Below, one piece after another: positions 18,335 to 28,949 of a DNA stretch of 64,000 bases; position 1 is the first letter of the stretch, and each line of letters opens with the position of its first letter. Origin of the DNA: Trichomonas tenax (lineage: Eukaryota > Parabasalia > Trichomonadida > Trichomonadidae); assembly GCA_023091735.1 (NCBI GenBank), contig JALKBU010000082.1, positions 26,544 to 90,543 of the forward strand, read 5' to 3'. The notes below the pieces were generated by a model. It was given only the letters and a program-made list of their open reading frames with translations, ran no database searches and had not been told where the DNA came from. The translations under genes and the position numbers were made by a program.

Positions 18335-21300
18335 ATGAACGATCCTATTCAGGGTCAAATCTCTATAATTAAACCATTTTTGGAGGATATCTCCGGTGAT
18401 TCTTTCTTTAAAAAGGACAAACACCTTAAAGAAAAACTAAACAAAGCAATAAATGCATTAAATTTGTCGGATATTTCTCCAACAATTGATTTAATAATAG
18501 AATTAATACCAAAAGATAGAAAATCAATCAGAATTCCGTGCATAGAAGTACTTGAGAAACTTTTTTCGGCCCAAAACCTTGAATTCTTCTTGGCTGCAAA
18601 CACATCAACGCAAATTATTCATATTTTAATAAATATTCTCCAAGAACACAAATCTCCTCAGTTTATGGAAGCATTAAAATGCTTAACTGCATTTCTAAAT
18701 TCATCAAATCAGCAACTTTATCTTCATAATGAGGATTTGCAGTACTTTTTAACAGAAATACTTGCACAGTTCGATACAAATCAAAATGCAGATAACAGAA
18801 AAGCAGTTGAATTGCTTTTATCAGCTAACATTTCAATTATCAACAATTCTCTCGAACAGAGCACTTTAGATAAGATTGCGATATCAGATTACAAAATAAC
18901 ATTGACTACTCTTATTAAATTCATGTCACCTTCACTCAATGACAATTCGCTTTTCGTTTTACTTCCAATTATTCATGATCTCTTCTTTAAGGCTCCTCAG
19001 CCTTTAAAGGATACAAATGAATATAAGCAGATAGCTATGGTTGACATACCACAGTTATTCATTCAAATTGCATTCACAACTTCCGATACATTTTATAATC
19101 AGATATTTGAAATGTTCCAAGAGTTTTCTGCAATGGGAGACTTCATTATTCCATCGTTTCCAGCTATTATTGCGCAATTAATCACCCCTGCTTTCGAAAG
19201 CCAAAGTAATTTAATTGTTAAAGCTGTGTCTTATCTCGAAGTCATCAGCTCGCTCGAAAGGAATGTTCTCATGATTGTCTTTGCAATGTGCGACTGCAGT
19301 TCGACTGATAGCTATAGAGTATTCGAAAAACTTGTTCATGCAATTACGCAATGCTGTTTGACTCTTTCTTCGAATGCTACTGCATCGATATCATGTTTGC
19401 GCTGCTTGTATTCGATTCTCGCATCATTCAGGAACTTCTTCCTCACTGCTGGAATGAAAGGTGATGATGGTGCCAGCGATAGCGAGAGATTTGTTTTAGA
19501 GAAGAAGATGACAATGGAAGGATGTGCAACTTTGTTTAATGAATCAGTCAAAAAAGGTATTGCCTCAATGATACAAAGTGAACTTGTTGAAAATGATTTA
19601 TTCCAGATAGGTGCATTCTTAAAGTCATCGCCTCTTCTGAATCCATCAGCAGTTAGTGAATATATCGTTAAAGCAGAAAACGTTCAAGCTTTGGATGGTT
19701 TCGTTTCAACATTTAATTTCAAGAATGTTACACTTGATCAAGCTCTTAGAGATCTCTGTGCTTCATTCTTGTTACCAGGCGAAGCGCAACAGATTGATAG
19801 AGTTATGGTTGCTGTCTCAAAGAAGTTCCACGAAGACAACAATTGGATGTCTGAAGACGCTGCTTACGCTATTGCTTTTTCTATTATCATGCTCCAAACA
19901 GACTTACACAATGAAAACATCAAGAGAAAGATCACATGTGATGAGTGGATAAAGAATACAAGAGAAGTAGAGTTCGCAAGAGAAGTTGATATCTCTGTAT
20001 TGAAAGATATCTATGAACGTGTTAAAGCTAAGCCATTGAAGATGAAGACAATCTTCACAACTGATGGAAATGCAGAACAGATGCAGAAGAAGAGCAGGCA
20101 ATTGCTTAGAGATCTCATGGAACGCTCTAACAAAGAAGGTCTCCCAACACTTACAAGAGAATTGTTGATTCTTGTTATTGATAGATTATGGCCAACACTA
20201 TTCGCTTGTTTATCATTATTATTATCGAATTATGCTATCTCTGATATTGTTCATTTAACGCTCGACTGCATTCACCAGCTTGTTTTCTTCCTTTCTAATT
20301 TCAGCATGCAGAAAGAACTTGATTCCATTGTTTCATTCTTATGCATGTACTGTCAAACATCATCAGGTGATTGCCAGACTCTCGCTATCAATGAAGTTTG
20401 TATGCTTGCGAAGGAGTGTGGTGAAGGATTCGGAATGTCATGGGTTTACATTCTTCAGCTGTTTTCCAAGATCTACACTTGGGGTGCAACAGATTTAGCT
20501 GCTATTGATGAGTCAGCCAAAACTGCTGAAAAGCAATCAACTGCAGTTAATCACACACAAGAAATCGACACAGTTTATTGGTTCGCTAACTCACTTCCTG
20601 GGTTTGCATTTGTTGAGTTCGTTAAGTGCATGTGCTCTGTTGCCACTGAAGAATTATGCATGAATCCTCCAATTATTTTCACATTACAGAAAATTGTTGA
20701 ATTGATGAAAGAGAGCTTCGATAGAGTCAGATTCATTTGGTCGCAGACATGGACTCTTGTTAGAGCTCAATTCAACAGGACCGCATGCCTTGGCCACAAC
20801 GAGATATCAATGTATGCAATCGATGGACTTAGGCAAGTAGTCCAAGCAGGAATTAAGAACAAAGAAAAATGGTCACAATTCCAGAACGACATTCTTTCGC
20901 CATTCCTTACAATCTTCATGAACAATGTTCTTTTGGATCCACGAAAACTAGTTTTGAACATTGTTGAATATGTCATTCCGCTCATTGATTCTGCTTGGGA
21001 TATTATTGTGGAAATATTGGAGGCTGCTTCATGCGATCAAGAAAGCTCTATCATTCAGCAATCTTTCTTTATTTTCAGCAACTGCTATAAGACAATTCCA
21101 CCAAGGCATGATCTCAAAGTATTCCTGATTATTGCAAACTACATCATTCAGACAACAGTCCCATCATTAAACCTTCAGTCAGCGAAATTGCTTCCTGAGA
21201 AATGCGAACAAATTACAGAAATCACATCATTGATTCTTCAAGTTATTCCAACTGTTTTGTTTAATGCTAAGAGCGAGATTGTTGCGATTGTAACAGACTG

Positions 21301-22039
21301 TTACTTCTCTCTTCTTTCGAGATTCATCAAGACACAAGATAAAGTCCAAGCTATTGCTGAATTCGTAATGCCGCAATTCGCACAAACATCACCATTCATT
21401 ATTCTCGGTCTTTATCGCTCGATGTGCACGAAATTCATTGCTCAATTCACAGATGATGCTGATATTGCCCAAATGCTCATTCCATGGGCATCATCAATGT
21501 TTGTTGAGTTCAATGATTACGAAGTTATTTCAGTCTTTATTGAAGAAACTTCGAGGTTATCAAATTTATTCATGGAAATCTCTACATCAACAATTTCCAA
21601 AGTTTTATCAAACGAAAATATTCAGGGTTTAAAGTCATTCGTCAAATTACTTGAGCACGCCCTTAACTGTGCTGAAGCAAATAAGATGACGAAAGTCATT
21701 CTTCTTGTTGCCCAAATCTCATGCAACATGAAGTCTCTTCCTGTTCATCATTCATCAGTACAACTCGTGTTCAAGTCTCACAGCGAAGGAGCTCTCGCAG
21801 ATGATGAAGTTGCTGATGTTGTTATTCAATCACTTGAGATGCTCAATAGCTTATCACCAAACAAATCAGTTCTCAAAGTCATCACAATGATTGTCGATGA
21901 AATTGCTGAACACGGTCTCGACTTCTTGAAGCAGAGAAAGGCAGATGCACAGAGAACTCTGTTTGGATATCTTTCAAACACAAGTCAAGAAATCCGCGAA
22001 CAAATTAAGACACTTGCTTTAAGCTTAGTGAATTTATAA
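18335..22039 (+). CDS. Sec7-domain Arf guanine nucleotide exchange factor (BIG/Sec7-like)
   Basis: 1,234 residues with the order of large Arf-GEFs: DCB- and HUS-like helical regions (1-420), a Sec7 domain (about 430-600), then HDS-type repeats to the end. The Sec7 motif LPGEAQQIDR carries the catalytic glutamic finger at Glu483, followed by the YAIAFSIIMLQTDLHN helix. HDS1 is recognisable from the GFGMSWVYILQLFS and GFAFVEFVKCM phrases, HDS2 from SMYAIDGLRQVVQ. It swaps GDP for GTP on Arf GTPases, probably at the trans-Golgi. The start is an ATG at 18335, 121 bp after the 1-kb element; no shared promoter element is seen nearby, so the element insertion may have displaced upstream sequence. 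It converges with PCNA. Confidence 0.92.
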   Translation: MNDPIQGQISIIKPFLEDISGDSFFKKDKHLKEKLNKAINALNLSDISPTIDLIIELIPKDRKSIRIPCIEVLEKLFSAQNLEFFLAANTSTQIIHILINILQEHKSPQFMEALKCLTAFLNSSNQQLYLHNEDLQYFLTEILAQFDTNQNADNRKAVELLLSANISIINNSLEQSTLDKIAISDYKITLTTLIKFMSPSLNDNSLFVLLPIIHDLFFKAPQPLKDTNEYKQIAMVDIPQLFIQIAFTTSDTFYNQIFEMFQEFSAMGDFIIPSFPAIIAQLITPAFESQSNLIVKAVSYLEVISSLERNVLMIVFAMCDCSSTDSYRVFEKLVHAITQCCLTLSSNATASISCLRCLYSILASFRNFFLTAGMKGDDGASDSERFVLEKKMTMEGCATLFNESVKKGIASMIQSELVENDLFQIGAFLKSSPLLNPSAVSEYIVKAENVQALDGFVSTFNFKNVTLDQALRDLCASFLLPGEAQQIDRVMVAVSKKFHEDNNWMSEDAAYAIAFSIIMLQTDLHNENIKRKITCDEWIKNTREVEFAREVDISVLKDIYERVKAKPLKMKTIFTTDGNAEQMQKKSRQLLRDLMERSNKEGLPTLTRELLILVIDRLWPTLFACLSLLLSNYAISDIVHLTLDCIHQLVFFLSNFSMQKELDSIVSFLCMYCQTSSGDCQTLAINEVCMLAKECGEGFGMSWVYILQLFSKIYTWGATDLAAIDESAKTAEKQSTAVNHTQEIDTVYWFANSLPGFAFVEFVKCMCSVATEELCMNPPIIFTLQKIVELMKESFDRVRFIWSQTWTLVRAQFNRTACLGHNEISMYAIDGLRQVVQAGIKNKEKWSQFQNDILSPFLTIFMNNVLLDPRKLVLNIVEYVIPLIDSAWDIIVEILEAASCDQESSIIQQSFFIFSNCYKTIPPRHDLKVFLIIANYIIQTTVPSLNLQSAKLLPEKCEQITEITSLILQVIPTVLFNAKSEIVAIVTDCYFSLLSRFIKTQDKVQAIAEFVMPQFAQTSPFIILGLYRSMCTKFIAQFTDDADIAQMLIPWASSMFVEFNDYEVISVFIEETSRLSNLFMEISTSTISKVLSNENIQGLKSFVKLLEHALNCAEANKMTKVILLVAQISCNMKSLPVHHSSVQLVFKSHSEGALADDEVADVVIQSLEMLNSLSPNKSVLKVITMIVDEIAEHGLDFLKQRKADAQRTLFGYLSNTSQEIREQIKTLALSLVNL

Positions 22040-22085
22040 TATCAGTTATTATTATACTTTCTATATAAAATATTATTCTTTTCTA

Positions 22086-22108
22086 TTTTTTTTTTTTTTT
22101 TTTTTTTT
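22086..22108 (+). repeat. 23-nt T tract between convergent genes
   Basis: An uninterrupted T run in the 123-bp gap between the 3' ends of the Sec7 and PCNA genes; on the other strand it is poly(A). A similar run is at 17048-17067. It may mark 3' ends or be a retrocopy tail. Confidence 0.5.
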
Positions 22109-22162
22109 GATCAAAACTCAAATGTGGTGAAAGAAAAATCGATATCTAAAAATTATAATAAT

Positions 22163-22954
22163 TTATTCCTCATCTTCGTTATCATCAACCTTTGGTGCAA
22201 GGTAGTACTTGATATCACCAGCTTCGTCCTCGAGATCAAACTGAACAAGTAATGGGCGCTCATTAGAAAGGCAGAGCTTAACGTTCTCAGAAAGCGGAGC
22301 AGCCTTTGTGAATAAGTTAAGATAACGAAGAGCGAATGAAAGCTCGATCTTGTCTGAGCATTCGATGGAAACCTGAGATCCATCCTTTCCAGCAGACTCG
22401 AAGTTCGAATAGTTGAAGGTTGTTGCAATTGGCTGGCCAGCGAGGGAGAAAGAAACGTGAGATTTCTCAACTGTGATCTTGACTGTATCACCGAACTGAG
22501 CGAGATTGCGGCAGATCTTCTGGAACTCGCTGCATCCGAAGATGATTGTAGCGTCCGCCTCGTAGTCCTGGATAGACAAGTGTTCAGAGGAAATATCCAT
22601 AAGATTCATCTGGAACTCGAAATAACGATCAGAAGCGGAGTTCTCGAACTTGAACTTAAGAGCAGACATGTCCTCTGTTGTTTCTAATGTCAAAACATCA
22701 TTGCTGTCACCGCATTTCAAGATCTTCTGAATCGCGCCGAGATTGACACCGAGAGATGTGTTGCTCGTGCATGTGTACTTCTCGAAGCTTGAGGCATTGA
22801 GGTTCATAGAGACAAGGGCGACGTGAGCAGTGTCCATAGCTTGAATCGAGAGACCAGTCTCGCTGCACTCGATGTTGGCCTCCTCAACTAAGTCGTGGAG
22901 CGCGTCGAGGATCTTTTTAAGGTTTGCTGGGTTGGTAAGGCGGCACTCTACCAT
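22163..22954 (-). CDS. PCNA: Proliferating cell nuclear antigen (sliding clamp)
   Basis: 263 residues, the standard PCNA length. It begins MVECRLTNPANLKKILDAL, has the interdomain-loop region and C-terminal YYLAPKV, and ends in an acidic tail (DDNEDEE). The trimer rings DNA and tethers polymerase delta, ligase and repair enzymes. Codons are biased to C and G endings, as in the ribosomal and fimbrin genes, suggesting good expression. A TCATTT initiator lies 6-11 nt before the ATG. Confidence 0.97.
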   Translation of the reverse strand: MVECRLTNPANLKKILDALHDLVEEANIECSETGLSIQAMDTAHVALVSMNLNASSFEKYTCTSNTSLGVNLGAIQKILKCGDSNDVLTLETTEDMSALKFKFENSASDRYFEFQMNLMDISSEHLSIQDYEADATIIFGCSEFQKICRNLAQFGDTVKITVEKSHVSFSLAGQPIATTFNYSNFESAGKDGSQVSIECSDKIELSFALRYLNLFTKAAPLSENVKLCLSNERPLLVQFDLEDEAGDIKYYLAPKVDDNEDEE

Positions 22955-22959
22955 TTCTC

Positions 22960-22965
22960 AAATGA
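22960..22965 (-). promoter_or_regulatory. Initiator-like TCATTT before PCNA
   Basis: Minus-strand CTTCATTTGAGAAATGG places TCATTT a few bases before the ATG, matching the TCA(C/T)(T/A) initiator known from Trichomonas vaginalis. TTTGTAAA lies a further 20 nt upstream (about 22982-22989). Confidence 0.5.
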
Positions 22966-23065
22966 AGTCTAAACGTATGAATTTACAAAGGAAGTTCACT
23001 TTTCACCCTTTTTTGCCTCTTAGTTGTTTGCTGATTCTGGACTTTTCGGCCATAAATCGACACTC

Positions 23066-23299
23066 ATGTGGATATTGTCCACGAATTTTAGCAAATCACA
23101 ATTTGAAATTTTTATTATTGATAATTGGCCGATTTCCTTGAAACTATGTATGGATGTGAGAATTAGGCACTTTTGGCTGCGCGAACTCAACATTTTTAAG
23201 GATGGCACGGAAGGAGCAACCCAAGGCCCCTTTATAATGCCGTTTGACCCGGAAATCGACCTCATTATTTTACCAAACCCCTATGAGGCTGAAACTTAG
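23066..23299 (+). CDS. Hypothetical 77-residue protein
   Basis: An ATG-initiated frame divergent from PCNA. The C-terminal part (GATQGPFIMPFDPEIDLIIL, then PNPYEAET) reads like a folded protein rather than random AT-rich sequence. No family recognised, and no promoter element of the shared type. It may be a fragment of an older gene or spurious. Confidence 0.25.
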   Translation: MWILSTNFSKSQFEIFIIDNWPISLKLCMDVRIRHFWLRELNIFKDGTEGATQGPFIMPFDPEIDLIILPNPYEAET

Positions 23300-25041
23300 G
23301 GAGTAGGTAGTATAGGCCTACAATGTCTGTAAGAGGCGCAAGTCAAAAAAAATTTATTTTCCATTTTGATTTTTTGTCTTTTAGACTCAGCAAAGTCCTT
23401 TCGCCCTACTGAGAATAATGGAATGAGTTCCATTTTACTAATAAAACGTAGACATAGCATTATGATCAATAAATAGCAATTTTTCAAATATGAAAATTTT
23501 TAATTTCATTGGACTCATGCAATTTTTTTAAAAGAATTTACACAAGCATGAATAGAAGTACAATTTGATGCAATAATTTTGAATTTCATTTTTTCATTTT
23601 TCAAAAAATTGCAAAACCAAAAGGGGGAAACTTCGCCTTTTACTACCAATTGCCTTCGATCTCACACAGTAGGCCCCACACCCAATGAGGAACAAATAAT
23701 ATACGAGTGGCAGTCATTTGTGTGAGCCAATCACCCAGATTGAAATCATATTTCGAGCAAAAATGCAAATATCGAACATTTACTTGTCTCACTTGATATT
23801 AAATTGCGAGTATAGTATTATCACACTTCAAATATATAAATTGTTCAAGTTTTCGATAAAATCAAATTGATATCTCGGTCAATGGAGATTTAAATAGCCA
23901 CATGAAGCATATCATTTAGATTAAATACTTGATTGATGCATGTTACATTGCAAATTTTCACCTGACATTGATTTAATACTACAAAATTAAAATATTTTTA
24001 TGAAAAATACTGATTTGTTCATATATTATAGCATGACATTTGCATATGTTAGATTTGAAAATACAGAACGAATAGAATAATAATGCCTATTGAGAAAAGA
24101 TGATTTTGTTCATATTTTTGAGTGAATCAAAGGAATATACAGCTCTTTTTGGATTGGATCTAGAGTAAATCCAGATCACATACATATTCTACTACTTATG
24201 CTGGTATGTTCAAAGAAAATTACGCTCTATACAAGCGATTCCTAGATTCTCTATAATTGCTCATTACAATTATGGTAAGAACATAACATTTATGTATACT
24301 AGAGTAGTAAAATTTGTTGCTATCATTTCCTTCAGCTGTTGCAGCACCATATTCTGCAATTGTAATGAGTCCAGACTTCATATTATCGTGTGAGTACATA
24401 AATGAAATAACTTCTTAGTTGAATATATTATAGTGAGAATATTAGAACTTGAAAATATTTGTGTTTTGTAACCAATATTCAAAATAATTATCCATTTTAT
24501 AAGATTTTTCATAAAGAAAGTAGAGGGAATCTTTAAGTTTACTTTTCAAATATATGCTCCACATAGTTTGCATATGTTATAACATAAATACGATTTTTAA
24601 AAATTTTTCATTCGAATTAAGTCTAAAAACATAGTTAATTATATCCTGATTACATAGAAAATAGCATTTTGTACAAACAGAGGTTAGGTTTTTATCATTT
24701 TTGGTCTTTTGGAATTTCGATTAAGTTTGTAATAAAGGTAAATCAACATTTTACTGATGTAAATGTTAGAAAAGTATCATGTGCATTCAGTAACAGAGTA
24801 TTTTTAACCATGAATCTCATCTGTTCGTAAATTCCATTTTGTATTATAAAACTGGCTCATTCTATTGACATGAAAAGTACTTTTGTGACATAAATGATAT
24901 ATTCTTTATATGCTGTGACATACAGTCAAAATTGTAGTATTTTGACAAAGATCGAAAATATTGCGATTATTTCATACATCGAAAACGCCTCAAAAGTAGC
25001 GCAATCTAATAAGTGTGCTATAGAACCCTGAGTTAGTAATA
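23300..25041. other. 1.7-kb intergenic region
   Basis: Mostly AT-rich with stops in all frames. Two less AT-rich patches sit near 23300-23345 and 23640-23690 and share a GGCCTAC phrase in opposite orientation, hinting at a decayed inverted-repeat element. Nothing else is recognised. Confidence 0.35.
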
Positions 25042-25086
25042 AGATGTTCGCGGTGGAATGTCTTCGCCATTCCACCGCGAACATCT
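25042..25086. repeat. GC-rich perfect 19-bp hairpin
   Basis: The arms AGATGTTCGCGGTGGAATG (25042-25060) and CATTCCACCGCGAACATCT (25068-25086) are perfect reverse complements around the 7-nt loop TCTTCGC. It is strikingly GC-rich for its surroundings. About 20 nt later come TGTGTCATTTGTAAAG and TTTGTAAAGTTCTCA promoter-like strings. Confidence 0.85.
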
Positions 25087-25278
25087 AAATGTGTCATTTG
25101 TAAAGTTCACAATTTATAAAATTAACGTTTGTAAAGTTCTCAAGTTAGTTAGTGATGGTATAATTACGCGTCATAGTCAGTGGTACAAAATTCGGGTCCC
25201 CCATAGGAGATTAAAATTTTCATTTATTTCAAAATCAGTGTTAAACATAATTTTTGATAAACTAACTAAGAAAAGAAA

Positions 25279-25622
25279 GTGAGAGGAAGAAATATTCCAA
25301 AAGGCGCTGACCTAAAAATAGATGTAAATGATGGAAGCTTTGGCTCAAATCTACATTACGTCAGTGGTCAAAGAGCTTATGCTTTAAAGAACGAAAAGCC
25401 ATCACCACAAAATTCTTATTCGAATAATTTCCCTCAGGAATTAACAACATCACGAAAGTTTGACGAACCAGTAGGAACCAAACTTCATCCCCGAAAAATC
25501 ACAATTTGTATACTACTAGATCCGAAATATGCTTCTAGAAGCTATTTCATATTCATGCTCTCGGTTATATATTATCAATATTTTGAGATTGATAACGTTT
25601 CACTGAGAGAAAAATTGTTTCT
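25279..25622 (+). pseudogene. Protein-like frame without an ATG
   Basis: Open from just after a TAA at 25267 through 25698, but the first ATG comes only after about 90 codons. The first part (GRNIPKGADLKIDVNDGSFG and on to KFDEPVGTKLHPRKI) has the composition of a soluble protein; the rest is low-complexity. It overlaps the 5' end of the sphingomyelinase gene. Probably a fragment of a lost gene; family unknown. Confidence 0.25.
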
Positions 25623-25697
25623 ATGGATTTTTATATCGATATTTCTACTTTTGAGAATAAATCTTTCATCACAATCAAAAAAAAACATTTTTTATTG

Positions 25698-26723
25698 ATG
25701 AAATCTGTTTTACTTTACGGACTTGGAATTCCGATTGGTGCACTCGCTTTAATCACGGCAATACTGAAGGCAACGCTCGCCAGGACTGCAAAGCATTACA
25801 TCGACGTTGCTGAAAAACGTGATGATCGATTTAACACGAAGAAACTTAAAATACTTGACTACAACGCCTTCTGGAGGCCATCTCTCTTCCATATGGGCAG
25901 AGAGGAGTATATGAGAAGAAGATCTCAGTTGCTTCTTGAAAAAATCCAAGATTACGATGTTGTTTGTTTAGATGAAGGTTTCCAGTTCGGTTCTGATATC
26001 GCCAAGAATTTTATTGAAGCTGCAAAATCTATTGGTTTCAAATATACTTTAACAGCAAAGAATCCACCACTTTTATCGCGCCAATTTATCGACAGCGGTC
26101 TTATGATCATCTCAAAGTTCCCAATTCTTGAGGCAGATAGCATCAGATACACTGCTGGATGTGGTGTTGACTCTTTCGCCGCTAAAGGATCCATTTACGC
26201 TAAAATACAACTCGACGATAAGCACCATGTTCATCTTTTCACAACACACCTTCAGGCTTCTTACCAGAGCGGAAAAGATCCAACAGTTGTCGATGTTAAG
26301 GTCCGTCAGGCTCAATTCGATCAATTAAGTGCTTTCATGAAGACAAAGGCCAATGATAACTATCCAGTTATTGTCGTTGGCGATTTTAATGTTAACTCAA
26401 GATATGGAGATGAATATAACAGCCTTCTCGAGCACTTTACGATCCCAGAATACGACTGCGTTGACATTCTCCTTAAGACATACGGTGAGCACCCAATTAC
26501 ATTTGGTCCACTTGTTGATGGTAAAGTTATTGATACGGTCTTAGCAGAACAATACGATCAGGGTACAACTCAATCCCTTGACTACATTTACTTGTTCTCA
26601 CACAAAAATTCACGACTTAAAGTAGCTTACAAGCCGAAAGTTAACGAAATGTTCGTCCAGAACGAGAAGTTTGTCCAGTTGTCAGACCACTACGCTGTTG
26701 AATGTGAATTTACTTTTAATTAA
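25698..26723 (+). CDS. Neutral sphingomyelinase-like phosphodiesterase (EEP fold)
   Basis: 341 residues. A hydrophobic segment at about 3-23 (LLYGLGIPIGALALITAIL) looks like a signal anchor. The exonuclease-endonuclease-phosphatase domain follows with all expected sites: Glu93 (CLDEGF, metal), DSGLMIISKFPI, the KG and THLQA motifs, GDFN with Asp229 and Asn231, and LSDHYAV with the general base His331. These are the neutral sphingomyelinase landmarks; the enzyme cleaves sphingomyelin or a related phospholipid to ceramide and a phosphate head group, probably at a membrane. The ATG at 25698 is preferred because it begins directly at the anchor; an in-frame ATG at 25623 would add 25 residues of low-complexity sequence. 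Confidence 0.85.
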   Translation: MKSVLLYGLGIPIGALALITAILKATLARTAKHYIDVAEKRDDRFNTKKLKILDYNAFWRPSLFHMGREEYMRRRSQLLLEKIQDYDVVCLDEGFQFGSDIAKNFIEAAKSIGFKYTLTAKNPPLLSRQFIDSGLMIISKFPILEADSIRYTAGCGVDSFAAKGSIYAKIQLDDKHHVHLFTTHLQASYQSGKDPTVVDVKVRQAQFDQLSAFMKTKANDNYPVIVVGDFNVNSRYGDEYNSLLEHFTIPEYDCVDILLKTYGEHPITFGPLVDGKVIDTVLAEQYDQGTTQSLDYIYLFSHKNSRLKVAYKPKVNEMFVQNEKFVQLSDHYAVECEFTFN

Positions 26724-27937
26724 CTAAAGGTTTTTTATCATAAACTATAAAGTTCATTCTACTTAAGCGTGTAATACACTTATGACATGAACAATTAAAT
26801 TCCGGCTATATACTTTGCGATTAATCAATACATCTTAATTGAATTTGATCTTGATTAGAATTAAAGTATTTTCATAAGTAAATATGCAGGATATACATAT
26901 AAAGACAGAATAGACAAAACTTTATTAACACAATAAGCAAATATTAAAAATATTTGCCAAGATAAATCAAAAACAAAAAGGTAATGCACCAAAAAGTTAT
27001 TATAATGTGAAGAAATACATTTTTATTGTGCAATCGATAATGCAACATCTGAACTGAGCTATATTGTAGTTCAACACATAATCTGATTTGGATCTCCGAA
27101 AATCCGTGTAGTCTCTTCCCCAAAGTTATGTATTTTGCTAATGTACGTATATCGAGTATTCCTTCAAATGCTGAGTCCAAAAATTTGAGCCAACTATTGT
27201 AGAAAAATTCAAAATTTATTTATAATGTCAAATTGATAATAATTTATTTTTCAAGATATCTGTTTCAATCAATTGCTCAAACGATCTTGCTGAGTTTCAA
27301 CGAAAAAAAGACATCTGAGGCCAAAAAAGTGAGATTTTAATAGCGCACAAACTACTACAGTACCATTTCAAAACATTGACAAAATTGATTAAAAATGCAG
27401 AGAGATGCTTACAGTGTCTATGTGTCTCTTTTCAAAAAACAAAAGGTTTTGCGAGTACTGTGATGGTATAAAAATGGATGGAAGCGTTGAATCTAGCAGC
27501 TTAGAATAAGATTTGTTTTTACCTTAAGGATTTAACGAATAAAAGATAAAAGGCATAATTCCCTATGCATATATGATTTAAATCTGTAGGCAAATAAGGT
27601 ATGCATTTCCGAGTTATTGATGTTTCTGCATCACTTTTCGGATATGTGATAATTAAAATGAGCTAATTTTATGATAACTATGATTCTTGTATTATGATAA
27701 TTATAATTTTAGAGATTTTAATTATGAGGTTCGGCCACCCTATCAATCTTGGAGAAACTCTCAGAAAAAGTTTCAATTTGAATTTACATTGGAATTATTT
27801 TTGCACAGTTAAAAACACATTGGAATATTAACTTTTTAGATAAATGTGTTTATGATTTGTTCAAAAGAAAAAAAAACGTATTTTCTTTATTTCTTTATGT
27901 TTGGATCGAAATAATGGTCTGATTTCTACAGCTATGG
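26724..27937. other. Intergenic region with an ATG-less ORF
   Basis: On the minus strand 26944-27225 is open without a usable ATG and ends in a hydrophobic stretch (FLHIIITFWCITFLFLIYLG) that could be a membrane anchor. It may be a fragment of a gene. The rest is AT-rich with nothing recognised. Confidence 0.3.
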
Positions 27938-28893
27938 ATTTCCAGATATCATTGTTGATGATGGTTCACAGAAATTCATTCAATGTTCGAATGAGAGTTT
28001 TTTTGTAACTTTCTGTTTATTCGCGGGTTTTGATTGATTGTTCTGTGTACTTTGGATCAATAACATATGCTACAAAACTTCTTATAAAGGATTCCGCATT
28101 CTCGAAATGCTCATCTTCAAGTGATAGGGGCTCTTTGTATTATAGTTCTTGGGGACAGATTTCACTAAATAGAGTTTGCAGTTTCTGTTCTCAGACTTCG
28201 GGTGAAGGTGTTTTCTGCAAGATCATAACAAATATTACAGTTTGCAGTTTTGATTCTTCGATTTCTAAATCTGGGAATAACGAATAAGTTGGAACGCGAA
28301 ATGTATGTGTGCTAAGGAATGTTAATTGTTCGTCTATAAACATTTCTCTTGCCAGAATTACAGGAATATGTATTTATGAGGTTATTCAGATGAAACAAGA
28401 TTCGAGATTTTATTTTTCAACGTTTTGGAATAACTCACAAATTTCATATCCACTTCTGATGGTGTATATGGAGGGATGGTGGTATGCTACATTCTATATC
28501 ATACATTGCAATTTTTTAAATAATACTTTTGCTTCAGATGGGGATTTGATAGATGCATATGTAATGCTATATTATGTGGCAAATTGCAGCTTTATAGGAA
28601 ATCAGGTTAAGTGTAGGTTTTAGACATATTATGGGAGCACTCTTACTGTCGAATACTGTTACATTGAAGATCCACCAAATGATTATGGTGATGTAACAAT
28701 AACAAATACTTTATCCGAGTATTACATAAATCTTCTGCCACACTATTCATCTTATGAATGCGAAGCAGAGATTCCAATTTCATTTAATCGCCAAAAACCA
28801 ATGAAGAATGCGGAAACCATTGATGAATTTCCTCCAATTCACACATTCGTTATTTATGAGTTGTTTATGTCATCTGTTTTTGAGATAAATTAA
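27938..28893 (+). pseudogene. Beta-helix (Pmp-like) surface protein pseudogene
   Basis: Repeated short strands of the form F-x-x-C-S/N-x-x-x (FIQCSNESFF, AFSKCSSSSDRGSLYYSS, HCNFLNNTF, NCSFIGNQ) suggest a right-handed beta-helix as in trichomonad polymorphic-membrane-protein relatives. One frame covers 28030-28893 but contains an in-frame TAA (28285-28287) and TAG (28621-28623); a frameshift near 28030 joins it to earlier coding text. No membrane anchor is left. It sits tail to tail with the Raptor gene, 56 bp away. Confidence 0.5.
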
Positions 28894-28949
28894 TAAATGA
28901 ATTTTTTGAGAACACATACATACAAAATATTTAATAAACAAAAAAAAAA

